NCBI RefSeq assembly: GCF_025151995.1
Contig: NZ_CP102290.1
Span: 3,224,001-3,288,000 of the forward strand
Length of the DNA stretch: 64,000 nt
Source of the DNA: Ruminococcus gauvreauii
GTDB lineage: Bacteria; Bacillota; Clostridia; Lachnospirales; Lachnospiraceae
Direction of reading: 5' to 3'
Below, in pieces: positions 28,854-40,110 of this stretch. The translations under genes were made by a program, and so were the position numbers. Under the pieces are notes generated by a model, which saw only the letters and a list, made by a program, of their open reading frames with translations, did not search any database and had not been told where the DNA came from. Every line of letters begins with the position of its first letter. Position 1 is the first letter of the stretch.

Positions 28854-29765
28854 ATGAAAAAAAGAAGATTATGCCTCGACGAGCGGAAAAGAGGAATTCT
28901 CTTCGGAAACTGCTATATACTGCCCGCGTTGATTTTTATGATTGCCCTGATCGGGTATCCTATTTTTTATAATATTTATATCAGTTTTTTTGACATGACA
29001 GCGCAGAGCGTAGGACAGGGGCATTCGGCCTTTATCGGTCTTGAGAATTACATCAGGATTTTTCAGGATCCAACGATGAAAAAAGCACTGTTCAACACGT
29101 TTTTCTTTACCGTGTGCTGTATTTTTTTCCAGTTTGTCATCGGATTCGCATTTGCGGTTTTCTTCAGTCAGAAATTTAAGGCGGCGAGATATATAAAAGG
29201 TCTGCTGGTGATCGGCTATATGATGCCGATGACGGTTGTGGCGTTACTTTGGAAATTTATGCTCAGTCCGTCGAACGGTATTATCAATACCATTTTAGTG
29301 AATTTACATATCATCGGGCAGCCTCTCGAGTGGCTGATGGACGGCAGCACGGTAATGTGGGGGCTGATCATTGTGAATACATGGGTCGGTATTCCGTTTA
29401 ATATGCTGCTGCTCTCGACTGGACTCGATAATGTGCCGGAAGAGATCTATGAAAGCGCCAATATAGACGGAGCGAATCCCATCCAGAGGTTTTTCTACAT
29501 TACCATACCAATGATTAAGCAGTCAATTTTCTCAGTACTGCTGCTGGGATTTGTCTATACGTTCAAGGTGTTTGACCTTGTGTATGTGGCGACAGGCGGA
29601 GGCCCGGTCGATGCCTCGGAAGTCTTGTCCACGTATTCCTATAATTTGTCATTTAAGACCTATTATTTTGGACAGGGTGCTGCGGTAGCCAATGTGCTGT
29701 TTATATGCCTGTTTGTGGTGGCGCTGATCTATCTGAAAGTGATTGGAAAGGAAGAGGTGAATTAA
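28854..29765 (+). CDS. Sugar ABC transporter permease, MalF/UgpA type
   Basis: A 303-residue membrane protein with six likely helices, one half of the CUT1 channel. The ATPase-contact EAA loop reads EEIYESANIDGANPIQRFFY near residue 200. I chose ATG 28854; a GTG at 28818 lies within the terminator stem and gives a non-family N-terminus. It is followed four bases later by the second permease. Confidence 0.94.
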   Translation: MKKRRLCLDERKRGILFGNCYILPALIFMIALIGYPIFYNIYISFFDMTAQSVGQGHSAFIGLENYIRIFQDPTMKKALFNTFFFTVCCIFFQFVIGFAFAVFFSQKFKAARYIKGLLVIGYMMPMTVVALLWKFMLSPSNGIINTILVNLHIIGQPLEWLMDGSTVMWGLIIVNTWVGIPFNMLLLSTGLDNVPEEIYESANIDGANPIQRFFYITIPMIKQSIFSVLLLGFVYTFKVFDLVYVATGGGPVDASEVLSTYSYNLSFKTYYFGQGAAVANVLFICLFVVALIYLKVIGKEEVN

Positions 29766-29769
29766 ATTG

Positions 29770-30612
29770 ATGAGGAAAGAACGAACACGCAACATGGTGA
29801 ATACGTTGATTGCGATTGTAATTGCCATGATATTTCTTTTTCCGATCTACTGGATTTTCATTTCCTCTTTAAAAAGTGATGCGGAAATATTTGCAAATGC
29901 TCAGACGTGGTGGCCCAGGGAAATGCATCTGGAAAACTATGTGAACCAGTTCCAGAATAAGACCGGTACGGCAAATATCATGACGCAGTTTAAAAACAGC
30001 TGGATCATTGCACTTAGTTCGATGGTGATCTCTCTGGTGCTCTCGATACCTGCGAGTTATGGTCTCTCAAGGTTTCGCCTGCCGGGGAAAAAGGTGATGC
30101 TGATGATGTTTCTCGTTACGCAGATGCTGCCTGCCTCACTGATACTGACGCCGCTGTTTCTGATATTCAGCAAAATAGGAATTCTGAATTCCTATCTGGG
30201 GCCGATTCTGGCTACTTCGACCATATCGATTCCGTTTGTCATCATGGTGCTGCGACCGATATTCCTCGCATGCCCATATGAAATAGAGGAGGCTGCGCGT
30301 ATTGACGGCTGCAATCATTTCACGGCTTTTCTGCGTGTAACACTGCCGGTCTGCAAGAGCGGGATCATCACGGCCGCGGCATTTTCCTTTATCTTTGCAT
30401 GGAATGATCTGATCTATTCCATCACCTTTAATAACAAAGCAGAGCTGCTGCCGATGACTTCCGGCATTTATCAGTTCATGGATGCCTATGGCACACAGTG
30501 GAATATGATCATGGCATACGGTGTGGTCACAGTATTGCCAATTGTAGTTATTTTTATTTTCCTGCAGAAGCATATCGTAGGGGGACTGGCAGGAGGAGCC
30601 GTAAAAGGCTAA
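29770..30612 (+). CDS. Sugar ABC transporter permease, MalG/UgpE type
   Basis: A 280-residue membrane protein, second half of the CUT1 channel. It shows the N-terminal helix LIAIVIAMIFLFPIYWIFIS, a family segment YGLSRFRLPGKKVMLMMF near residue 97 and the EAA loop YEIEEAARIDGCNHFTAFLR near 172. ATG 29770 is preferred over TTG 29767; AGGAAGAGGTG lies upstream. Its partner ATPase is encoded at 34641, after the two glycosidase genes. Confidence 0.94.
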   Translation: MRKERTRNMVNTLIAIVIAMIFLFPIYWIFISSLKSDAEIFANAQTWWPREMHLENYVNQFQNKTGTANIMTQFKNSWIIALSSMVISLVLSIPASYGLSRFRLPGKKVMLMMFLVTQMLPASLILTPLFLIFSKIGILNSYLGPILATSTISIPFVIMVLRPIFLACPYEIEEAARIDGCNHFTAFLRVTLPVCKSGIITAAAFSFIFAWNDLIYSITFNNKAELLPMTSGIYQFMDAYGTQWNMIMAYGVVTVLPIVVIFIFLQKHIVGGLAGGAVKG

Positions 30613-30636
30613 AAAACAAAACAGGAGACGAATAGA

Positions 30637-32649
30637 ATGAAAGGTATTGTATATCGGGAAGGAAACCGACTCGTTTGGAAATATGATGATGAGAGGCTCT
30701 GGATTGAACCGTGGGGAAGAGACAGCCTGCGGGTGCGCGTGACGCATCTCTACGAGATGCCCGGGCAGGACTGGGCGCTGCTGTCCGTGAAAGAGACGGA
30801 GGCGGTTATTGAAATTACAGAAGATGCCGCGACGATAACGAATGGAAACATTACCGCTGTATGCGATGACTTGGGAAGGCTGACCTTTACCAATGAAAAA
30901 GGGGAAGTTCTGTTGAAGGAACGCTGGGAAGACCGTGCAGTGGACGTTGATATGATGGCGACGGATAATTATGCGAGAGTTATGAAGAGCTTTGGGGGAT
31001 CCATACCGGAAGCAGCCATGACCTTCGAGGCAAACGAGGAGGAAAAGATTTTTGGTATGGGACAGCGGCAGCTCTCATTTCTGGAATTAAAGGGTGCAGA
31101 GCTGGAACTGTGCCATAAGAATTCACAGTCATCCATTCCCTTTTATATTTCAAATAAAGGATACGGTTTTTTGTGGAACAACCCTGCCGTGGGAACGGTA
31201 AGTTTTGCTAAGAACCTGACCAGGTGGACGGCAAAAGCAACCAAAACGATTGATTACTGGGTGACCGCAGGAGAAACTCCGGCGAAACTGATCGAAAACT
31301 ATACGGAAGTCACCGGCCGCTCCGGTCATTTTCCGCATTTTGCTTCCGGTTTCTGGCAGTCCAAGCTTCGCTACCGGACACAGGAACAGGTACTGGAAGC
31401 AGCACGGGAGTATAAAAGACGCGGACTCCCGATTTCAGTGATCGTCATAGACTTTTTCCACTGGAAGCACCAGGGGGACTGGAGTTTTGATCCCGAGTAT
31501 TTTCCGGATCCGAAGGCAATGGTGGAAGAACTGGAACGCATGGGCATTAAACTGATGGTATCCGTGTGGCCGACGGTTGATCCATACAGTGAAAATTATG
31601 CCGAGATGAAACAAAAGGGGTATCTCACACAGGTCAACCGCGGCGTCAGAACACAGTATCACTGTCTGGGAGCGCAGGTCTTCTATGATCCGACGACGGA
31701 GGAAGCGCAGAACTATATGTATGAAAAGCTGAAGAAAAATTATGGTCAGTATGGGATCGAGGTATTCTGGCTGGATGAAGCAGAGCCGGAATTTCAGCAT
31801 TATGATTTTGATAATTACCGTTTTCGGATGGGAGCGGCACAGGAGGTCGCCGGTATTTATCCGATCTGCTATATAAGGGCTCTTTACGACGGACAGGTGA
31901 AAGACGGTGTCGAGGGACCGATCAATCTGACACGCAGTGCATGGGCGGGGAGTCAGAGGTATAACGCGCTTGTCTGGTCGGGAGATATCTATTCCTCCTT
32001 TCGCTCCTTCCGCATGCAGATGAAGGCCGGATTAAATGCCGGACTTTCCGGTATTCCCTGGTGGACGAGTGATATCGGCGGGTTCTGGGGCGGCGATCCG
32101 AAAGATCCTGCGTTCCGGGAATTACTGGTCCGCTGGTTCCAGTTCGGTGTGTTTTCGCCGGTATGCCGTTTGCATGGTCACAGGAAGCCATCCGGTACAC
32201 TGCCGGAAATCGAAGACAGCGGCATGTTTGATTTTACGACATGCGGTCCAAATGAGATCTGGAGTTATGGTGAAGAGAATTATGAAATCTTAAAAGAGCT
32301 TCTGTATTTAAGAGAAAGACTACGCCCTTATGTGGAGGGCTTAATGGAGGAAGCATCTCTGAATGGCTCCCCGGCTCTGCGGACTCTGTTCTACAATTAT
32401 CCGCAGGATGAAACATGCTGGGAAATCGAGGATCAGCTGATGCTGGGTTCTGATCTGCTGGCAGCACCGGTCCTGTATGAAGGGATGCGTGAACGGGAAG
32501 TGTATCTGCCGAAGGGAGACTGCTGGATTGACTATTATTCAGGAGACGAATATGAGGGCGGACAGACGATCTGCTGTCAGACACCTCTCTCTGTCATACC
32601 GTGTTTCCTGAGAAAAGGTTCCGGTCTGTATGAAGTGATAAAGGCTTAG
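30637..32649 (+). CDS. Glycoside hydrolase family 31 (alpha-xylosidase/alpha-glucosidase type)
   Basis: A 670-residue cytoplasmic glycosidase without signal peptide, so it acts on imported oligosaccharides. An N-terminal beta-sandwich (to about 230) precedes the (beta/alpha)8 barrel. The predicted nucleophile is Asp380 in VFWLDEAEPE and the acid/base Asp450 in VWSGDIYSSF. The 70-residue spacing fits GH31. The start of the barrel (SGFWQSKLRYRTQEQVLEAA) and the WTSDIGGFWGG motif near 481 are also typical. The WLDEAEPE form of the nucleophile motif is closer to xylosidases of the family, but GH31 also includes alpha-glucosidases and alpha-galactosidases. AGGAGACG precedes the start, 24 bases after the permease. 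Confidence 0.93.
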   Translation: MKGIVYREGNRLVWKYDDERLWIEPWGRDSLRVRVTHLYEMPGQDWALLSVKETEAVIEITEDAATITNGNITAVCDDLGRLTFTNEKGEVLLKERWEDRAVDVDMMATDNYARVMKSFGGSIPEAAMTFEANEEEKIFGMGQRQLSFLELKGAELELCHKNSQSSIPFYISNKGYGFLWNNPAVGTVSFAKNLTRWTAKATKTIDYWVTAGETPAKLIENYTEVTGRSGHFPHFASGFWQSKLRYRTQEQVLEAAREYKRRGLPISVIVIDFFHWKHQGDWSFDPEYFPDPKAMVEELERMGIKLMVSVWPTVDPYSENYAEMKQKGYLTQVNRGVRTQYHCLGAQVFYDPTTEEAQNYMYEKLKKNYGQYGIEVFWLDEAEPEFQHYDFDNYRFRMGAAQEVAGIYPICYIRALYDGQVKDGVEGPINLTRSAWAGSQRYNALVWSGDIYSSFRSFRMQMKAGLNAGLSGIPWWTSDIGGFWGGDPKDPAFRELLVRWFQFGVFSPVCRLHGHRKPSGTLPEIEDSGMFDFTTCGPNEIWSYGEENYEILKELLYLRERLRPYVEGLMEEASLNGSPALRTLFYNYPQDETCWEIEDQLMLGSDLLAAPVLYEGMREREVYLPKGDCWIDYYSGDEYEGGQTICCQTPLSVIPCFLRKGSGLYEVIKA

Positions 32650-32684
32650 AAATGACGACAATCAGGAAGAGCAGGTGATAGAGG

Positions 32685-34628
32685 ATGAAGAACAGACTAA
32701 AGGCTCCACGCCCGGCGGAGGTGAAAATAGCAGATGATTTCTGGTCTCCTTATATTTCACGTGTACGGGACATTATGATTCCATATCAGTGGAAAATATT
32801 GAATGATCAGGTTGAACATGCGGCGCCGAGCCACTGCATAGAGAATTTTAGAATAGCGGCAGGTGAGAGCGAAGGGGAATATTACGGGGCTGTCTTTCAG
32901 GATACAGATCTGGCAAAGTGGCTGGAGGCGGTGGCATACAGCCTGGCACTTCGGCCGGATGAAGAACTGGAAAGGCTGGCAGATTCGGCGATCGATTTGA
33001 TCGGCAGGGCGCAGCAGGAGGATGGATATCTCGATACCTATTATACGATTAAAGAACCGGGGATGCGCTGGACGAACCTGCGGGAGGGTCATGAGCTCTA
33101 TACGGCAGGTCATCTGATCGAGGCGGCCGTCGCGTATTATCAGGCGACAGGGAAACAAAAGTTTCTTAGGATCATGTGCAGGACGGCGGATTTGATCGAT
33201 GAGGTTTTCGGAAAAGAGGAAGGGAAGATCGACGGATTTCCGGGACATCCGGAGATCGAACTTGCGCTCATCAGGCTGTATCACGTGACAGATGAACCAC
33301 GTTATCTGAAGCTGGCAAAATACTTTGTGGATGCGCGCTGCGGTTCCCCCAACTGTTTTGACCGGGAAGCAAAGAGTCCCGGGTTCCATCATATCTTCCC
33401 GGAATTTGAACACCTGGGATATAACAATGCACAGGCGCATCTTCCGGTTCGTAAGCAAAAAACTGCGGATGGACATGCCGTCCGGGCCGTCTACCTGTAT
33501 GCTGCAATGGCAGATCTGGGCTGTGAATGCGACGATCCGAGTCTGCTTGAGGCTTGCCGGACGTTGTATGACAATATCACAAACAGACAGATGTTCCTGA
33601 CAGGTTCCATCGGGGCAGCGGCGGATGGAGAATGCTTTACCTGCGACTATGATCTGCCGAATAATTACAATTATTCAGAGACATGTGCATCAATCGGGCT
33701 TGCCATGTTTTCGCTGAGGATGCTGCAGATCGAGCGGGACGGGAAATATGCGGATACTGTTGAAAGGGCTTTGTATAATACCGTTCTCAGCGGAATGGCA
33801 CTGAGTGGTAAGGAGTTTTTTTATGTGAATCCGCAGGAGGCAGTGCCGGAGCATCTGCGCACCAACCGTACGCTGCGTCATGTACTGCCAAAGCGGCGTC
33901 CGTGGCTGGGAGTGGCATGCTGTCCGCCCAATATTGCGAGAACGCTGATGTCACTGGGACAATATATCTACGGTGCTGACGAGGAAACAGTCTATATTCA
34001 GATGTTTATTTCAAATGAAGTACAGTTTACCTTTGGCAGAAAACGGGTGACGATTGCCATGGAGACGGCCTATCCCTATGGGGATACCGTTGTTATCCGG
34101 GTGAAGAATCCGGATAACGCCCGGTTTAAACTGGCCATACGCAAGCCCGGCTGGAGTAAGGACATCTCAATTACTCAAAATGGCAGGGAGCAAAAAACTC
34201 GATTGGAAAAGGGATTTTGCTTCGTGGAAGAACAGATTTTGGACCAGAGCGTCATCCAAATCGGGCTGGATATGAAGCCCATGCTGGTTCAGGCGCATCC
34301 CCGGGTGCGCCAGAATGTGGGAAAGGCCGCGATTGTGAGAGGGCCGCTGGTATATTGTCTGGAAGAAACTGACAACGGAGATAACCTGGGGGCAATTGTG
34401 ATTTCCGGTAATGCAGAATTGAATCTGGAATATTTGCCGGATTTATTTGATGGTGTGATGACAATTACGGCTAACGCCAGGCGCATCCGCGAAGACGTAT
34501 GGGAAGACAGGCTGTATCAGCAATGTACAGAGGATGAGACGATATCCTGCAGGATTCGCGCGATTCCATATTGCCTGTGGAACAACCGGGGAACCGGTGA
34601 AATGCTGATATGGATTCACAGAAGGTGA
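32685..34628 (+). CDS. Glycoside hydrolase family 127 (beta-L-arabinofuranosidase type)
   Basis: A 647-residue cytoplasmic enzyme. Family members release beta-L-arabinofuranose and use a zinc-bound cysteine as nucleophile. Zinc and catalytic residues are visible at the family spacing: Glu332 and Cys334 in SETCASIG and the Cys412-Cys413 pair in ACCPPNIART. In the Bifidobacterium enzyme HypBA1 these are, as I recall, Glu338, Cys340, Cys417 and Cys418. The N-terminal DDFWSPYISRVRD and the alpha/alpha-barrel motif EGHELYTAGHLIEAAVAYY are typical. It follows the GH31 gene closely and precedes the transporter ATPase, in one operon with AraD; L-arabinose release is a good inference. Confidence 0.93.
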   Translation: MKNRLKAPRPAEVKIADDFWSPYISRVRDIMIPYQWKILNDQVEHAAPSHCIENFRIAAGESEGEYYGAVFQDTDLAKWLEAVAYSLALRPDEELERLADSAIDLIGRAQQEDGYLDTYYTIKEPGMRWTNLREGHELYTAGHLIEAAVAYYQATGKQKFLRIMCRTADLIDEVFGKEEGKIDGFPGHPEIELALIRLYHVTDEPRYLKLAKYFVDARCGSPNCFDREAKSPGFHHIFPEFEHLGYNNAQAHLPVRKQKTADGHAVRAVYLYAAMADLGCECDDPSLLEACRTLYDNITNRQMFLTGSIGAAADGECFTCDYDLPNNYNYSETCASIGLAMFSLRMLQIERDGKYADTVERALYNTVLSGMALSGKEFFYVNPQEAVPEHLRTNRTLRHVLPKRRPWLGVACCPPNIARTLMSLGQYIYGADEETVYIQMFISNEVQFTFGRKRVTIAMETAYPYGDTVVIRVKNPDNARFKLAIRKPGWSKDISITQNGREQKTRLEKGFCFVEEQILDQSVIQIGLDMKPMLVQAHPRVRQNVGKAAIVRGPLVYCLEETDNGDNLGAIVISGNAELNLEYLPDLFDGVMTITANARRIREDVWEDRLYQQCTEDETISCRIRAIPYCLWNNRGTGEMLIWIHRR

Positions 34629-34640
34629 CAGGAGGTAAAT

Positions 34641-35735
34641 ATGGCAGGTATAACATTTAAACACGTGAAAAAAGTGTATCCGGGTAACGTGGCGGTTGTC
34701 CCGGATCTGAATCTGGAGATTAAAGACAAGGAGTTTATCGTGCTTGTCGGGCCGTCAGGATGCGGAAAGTCGACAACACTGCGGATGATCGCAGGGCTGG
34801 AGGAGATCACAGACGGCGAGCTGTATATCGGTGACCGCGTGGTGAATAACGTTCCGCCGAAGAACAGGGATATCGCGATGGTATTTCAGAATTATGCGCT
34901 GTATCCGCACATGACGGTATATAAAAATATTGCTTTTGGTCTGAAACTGAGGAAGACACCAAAAGAGGAGATTGATCAGAAAGTACATGAAGTGGCTAAG
35001 ATTCTGGATCTGGAGCCGTTGCTGAACCGTAAGCCGAAAGCACTCTCGGGCGGACAGCGGCAGAGGGTAGCACTGGGGCGCGCAATGGTTCGCAAGCCTT
35101 CTGTATTTTTGCTGGATGAACCGCTTTCAAACCTGGATGCAAAATTGCGTACTTCCATGCGATCCGAAATCAGCAAACTGCATAAGCGGTTAGACACGAC
35201 TTTTGTGTATGTCACTCACGATCAGACAGAGGCAATGACGATGGGAGACCGTATCTGTGTGATGAAGGATGGTATCATTCAGCAGTTTGACATACCGCAG
35301 GTGCTGTATAGCGCACCGTGTAACCTGTTTGTTGCCGGATTTATCGGGTCTCCGCAAATGAATTTTATGGAAGCACAGGTCGCGGAAGAAAACGGGAAAC
35401 TCTATGCAAAGTTTGCAGGAACGGCACTGCCAATGACCCGGGAAAAATCAGAAAAGCTGCAGGAGTATATTGGGAAGACAGTAATTTTAGGCATTCGCCC
35501 CGAGGATTTCCTGCCGGCGGGCGGCAAAGAGGCGGGGACGATTACCGCATATGTGGATCTGGTGGAACCGATGGGTGCAGAGATGAACCTGTATCTGCAG
35601 TGCAATGAGAAGAAGATGGTGGTCCGCATGCCGGGAGAATATCAGGTAAAAGAGGAAACAGAATGTACGCTGGCGGTGAAAGCGGACAAGATTCATGTGT
35701 TTGACAAAGATACGCAACTGGCGATCTGCCACTGA
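34641..35735 (+). CDS. Sugar ABC transporter ATPase (MsmK/UgpC type)
   Basis: A 364-residue ATPase that energises the CUT1 importer. Walker A is GPSGCGKST near residue 37, Q-loop AMVFQNYALYPHMTV near 80, signature LSGGQRQRVALGRA near 135, Walker B VFLLDEPLSNLD near 155 and switch His in YVTHDQTEAMT. The C-terminal regulatory OB-fold (residues 240-364) contains GIRPEDF. In many Firmicutes one shared ATPase serves several sugar importers; here the operon carries its own. AGGAGG lies seven bases before the ATG. Confidence 0.96.
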   Translation: MAGITFKHVKKVYPGNVAVVPDLNLEIKDKEFIVLVGPSGCGKSTTLRMIAGLEEITDGELYIGDRVVNNVPPKNRDIAMVFQNYALYPHMTVYKNIAFGLKLRKTPKEEIDQKVHEVAKILDLEPLLNRKPKALSGGQRQRVALGRAMVRKPSVFLLDEPLSNLDAKLRTSMRSEISKLHKRLDTTFVYVTHDQTEAMTMGDRICVMKDGIIQQFDIPQVLYSAPCNLFVAGFIGSPQMNFMEAQVAEENGKLYAKFAGTALPMTREKSEKLQEYIGKTVILGIRPEDFLPAGGKEAGTITAYVDLVEPMGAEMNLYLQCNEKKMVVRMPGEYQVKEETECTLAVKADKIHVFDKDTQLAICH

Positions 35736-35810
35736 TGAGAGATAAGGTTGAAAGAAAAGTTTCACCCATCCCTGATTTGAGCCGCAGCAAGTGCGGCATG
35801 AGAGGAGAAA

Positions 35811-37391
35811 ATGAAACACGAACATATATTGGGGATCGAGCTTGGATCCACCCGTATAAAGGCATTGCTGACGGATGTGAACTATCAGGAGATTGCTTCC
35901 GGAAGCCATCAATGGGAAAATCATTATGAAAATGGCATGTGGACATACGCAGAGGCGGAAATATGGGAGGGACTGCAGTGCTGCTATAAAAACATGGCAG
36001 AAGATTACGAACGCAAGTTTGGAGAAGCACTGACGGAAATTTCGGCCATCGGTCTCAGCGGCATGATGCACGGTTATCTCGTTTTTGACGAAGCGGGAAA
36101 ACTGCTGACGCCGTTTCGTACATGGCGGAATACGAATACCGGGCAGGCGGCAGATGAACTGACGAAACTGTTTTCCTTTCCTGTTCCGCAGCGATGGAGC
36201 ATTGCACATCTATACCAGGCAATCCTGAATCAGGAACCACATGTGAAAGCAGTGCGCTACATGACGACTTTGTCAGGTTATGTGCACTGGAAACTAACGG
36301 GAAAAAGGGTTCTCGGAGTAGGAGATGCGTCTGGAATGTTTCCAATTAACAGAGAAACCGCAACCTATGACGAGGCGATGCTCGCAGCTTTTGATGAGCG
36401 CATAGCAGATGAGAAGTTCCCGTGGAGATGCAGGGACATTCTCCCTGATGTCTGCAAAGCAGGTGAGGATGCAGGGCATTTGACCGAGGAGGGGGCAGGG
36501 ATGCTGGACGTGACAGGGAATCTGAAGGCTGGCAGTGTATTGTGTCCTCCGGAGGGAGATGCGGGAACCGGTATGGTTGCGGCAAATGCCGTGCGCCCCT
36601 GCACCGGAAATGTCTCCGCGGGCACGTCCATCTTTGCCATGGTCGTCTTGGAAAAACCGCTTGCGGAGGTGCATCCGGAGATTGACATTGTCACGACGCC
36701 GGAGGGATCACAGGTAGCGATGGTACACTGTAATAACTGTACGTCTGAGATCAACCAATGGGTGTCTTTATTTCAGGAATTGCTGCGGGGGATGGGTGTG
36801 GAAAAAACAGACGCCCAACTGTATCAGCTTCTGTTTGAAAGTGCTGCCATCAGCGACGGTGACTGCGGCGGTGTGTTATGCTGCAACTATCATTCCGGTG
36901 AGCCGATTGCGAAGATGGAAGAAGGACTGCCAATGCTCATACATCGGGCAGATGGGCATCTGAGCCTGGGGAATTTCATGAGGGCTCAGCTGTATGCAGC
37001 GGTGGCAACGCTGAAGATCGGATTTGATATCATCAGAAATGAAGGGATCCGTATCGACTATCTTACCGGACACGGCGGACTGTTTAAAACACCTGAAGTG
37101 GGACAGAGAATTTTATCGGAAGCATTGAAGGTTCCCGTGTGTACAATGGATCATGCGGGAGAGGGCGGTGCGTGGGGCATCGCGCTTCTGGCGGCTTATC
37201 GTCTCAGGCAGGGAATGGATGGCACCCTGGATGATTTCCTGAGTCAATGTGTTTTTCGTGATACACACCGGACAACCATCTGTGCAAAGGAAGAGGAACA
37301 GAGACGCTTTGACATTTACATGAAACAATACGATAATCTGCTGAACATAGAGCGGGTGGCCATAGAAGAACTGCATGAGGCGCACCGGTAG
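35811..37391 (+). CDS. FGGY family carbohydrate kinase
   Basis: A 526-residue sugar kinase. Phosphate-binding segments of the ASKHA fold are visible: GIELGSTRIKALLTD near residue 7, NVSAGTSIFAMV near 265 and the adenosine-region TGHGGLFKTPEVGQRILSEA near 420. The sugar-side motif GLSGMMHGYLVFD near 82 is like that of xylulokinases and ribulokinases. With araD next, the likely substrate is L-ribulose (making L-ribulose 5-phosphate) or L-xylulose; it is not a close AraB by eye. GAGGAG lies before the ATG. A 75-base gap separates it from the transporter ATPase. Confidence 0.9.
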   Translation: MKHEHILGIELGSTRIKALLTDVNYQEIASGSHQWENHYENGMWTYAEAEIWEGLQCCYKNMAEDYERKFGEALTEISAIGLSGMMHGYLVFDEAGKLLTPFRTWRNTNTGQAADELTKLFSFPVPQRWSIAHLYQAILNQEPHVKAVRYMTTLSGYVHWKLTGKRVLGVGDASGMFPINRETATYDEAMLAAFDERIADEKFPWRCRDILPDVCKAGEDAGHLTEEGAGMLDVTGNLKAGSVLCPPEGDAGTGMVAANAVRPCTGNVSAGTSIFAMVVLEKPLAEVHPEIDIVTTPEGSQVAMVHCNNCTSEINQWVSLFQELLRGMGVEKTDAQLYQLLFESAAISDGDCGGVLCCNYHSGEPIAKMEEGLPMLIHRADGHLSLGNFMRAQLYAAVATLKIGFDIIRNEGIRIDYLTGHGGLFKTPEVGQRILSEALKVPVCTMDHAGEGGAWGIALLAAYRLRQGMDGTLDDFLSQCVFRDTHRTTICAKEEEQRRFDIYMKQYDNLLNIERVAIEELHEAHR

Positions 37392-37416
37392 TTTTCAGCA
37401 GTTAAGGAGATTGGAT

Positions 37417-38112
37417 ATGCTGGAAGAACTGAAAGAAAAAGTATGGGAAGCGAATATGTTTTTGCCGAAATATGCGCTGATCACGTTTACATGGGGTAAT
37501 GTTTCCGGAATTGACCGGTGCAGGGGACTGGTTATAATTAAACCATCCGGTGTGGCATATGAGCACATGAGGCCGGAGGACATGGTTGTTGTCGACCTTG
37601 AAGGCACAGTCGTAGAAGGAAAATGGAAACCTTCCTCAGATACGCCGACCCACCTGGAACTGTATAAGAATTTCTCCGGTATCGGCGGAGTGGTCCATAC
37701 ACATTCGAGATGGGCAACGACATTTGCGCAGGCAGGTCTGGAAATCCCTCCGCTTGGAACGACGCACAGTGACTATTTTTATGGAGCAATTCCCTGTACG
37801 CGTACCATGACATCTGAGGAAATAAACGGGGAGTATGAAAAAGAAACCGGTAAAGTAATTATTGAAACATTCCGGGATCTTGATCCACAGACGATTCCTG
37901 CGGTGGTGGTTCACAGTCATGGTCCCTTTACATGGGGAGATACTCCTCAAAAAGCGGTGGAACATGCAGTTGTTCTGGAAGAATGTGCAGGAATGGCCTG
38001 GCAGGACCTGCTGGTTTCCAACAATACGGTACGACCAATTCAAAAAGAGCTGCTGGATCGGCACTACTTGCGTAAGCATGGACAGAATGCCTACTATGGA
38101 CAAACAGTATAA
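37417..38112 (+). CDS. araD: L-ribulose-5-phosphate 4-epimerase
   Basis: A 231-residue class II aldolase-family enzyme converting L-ribulose 5-phosphate to D-xylulose 5-phosphate, which enters the pentose phosphate pathway. Substrate and zinc residues are visible: TWGNVSG near residue 25, SSDTPTHLELYK near 73, the zinc histidines in VVHTHSRWA (His94, His96) and VVHSHGPFTWG near 166. The C-terminal HGQNAYYGQ carries the catalytic Tyr of the E. coli enzyme. Its length equals that of E. coli AraD. I chose ATG 37417 because TAAGGAGA precedes it. It is the last gene of the island. UlaF/SgbE paralogues have the same reaction. Confidence 0.95.
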   Translation: MLEELKEKVWEANMFLPKYALITFTWGNVSGIDRCRGLVIIKPSGVAYEHMRPEDMVVVDLEGTVVEGKWKPSSDTPTHLELYKNFSGIGGVVHTHSRWATTFAQAGLEIPPLGTTHSDYFYGAIPCTRTMTSEEINGEYEKETGKVIIETFRDLDPQTIPAVVVHSHGPFTWGDTPQKAVEHAVVLEECAGMAWQDLLVSNNTVRPIQKELLDRHYLRKHGQNAYYGQTV

Positions 38113-38121
38113 CATGGGTTC

Positions 38122-38163
38122 AAAAGTCAGCTGGTAAGGGAATTCTTGCACGCTGACTTTTTT
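38122..38163 (+). terminator. Terminator of the glycan-use operon
   Basis: AAAAGTCAGC pairs with GCTGACTTTTT, ending in a T-run of seven. It lies ten bases after the araD stop. Confidence 0.88.
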
Positions 38164-38171
38164 CTCTTCCA

Positions 38172-38345
38172 AATGACGCCGGAGAGAGAAGAGGATATGA
38201 TTTTAGTAGCGTTTTCTTCTGGGAAACACGTTGGAAACATGATAACTGTGCGCGAATCCGGTATAAAGAATTGTTAAAAAACCAGGAATATAAAGGGGTA
38301 TGCCAACGGGAAATTACGGATACATTTGTCGTATTTAAAAAATAA
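38172..38345 (+). pseudogene. Probable C-terminal coding remnant before rRNA operon B
   Basis: One frame is open to a TAA at 38343 and reads RYKELLKNQEYKGVCQREIT then DTFVVFKK, with natural-looking codon use. It has no start codon with a ribosome binding site and begins right after the araD terminator. I do not recognise the family. It may be the tail of a gene lost when sequence was joined next to the rRNA operon. Confidence 0.3.
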
Positions 38346-38367
38346 ATAAAAAAAATGGAAAAAAGAG

Positions 38368-38396
38368 TTGACTTATAGGGGGACCCGTGCTATTCT
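38368..38396 (+). promoter_or_regulatory. Promoter of rRNA operon B
   Basis: TTGACT at 38368-38373 and TATTCT at 38391-38396 with a 17-base spacer, identical to operon A in both hexamers. The upstream sequence is A-rich but differs from that of operon A. Confidence 0.85.
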
Positions 38397-38572
38397 AATA
38401 TAGCTGTCGCTGATACAGACAAGCACAGCAAACAATGAACTTTGATAACTGAACAGTAAAACACATCCTTGAAAATTCTAAACAAGATTTTCATTTCATT
38501 GACGAAAAGTCAAAACCAACAGTAAAAGGGATAAGATAGCCAAGAGTTATCTTGAACTGGAACGAACACTTA

Positions 38573-40110
<1,538 letters not shown>

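Noticed and set aside
14566..38368. The segment between the rRNA operons as a composite transposon or integrated element
   Set aside because: No transposase, integrase or target duplication was found. The genes in it are ordinary for the group apart from the small decayed patch.
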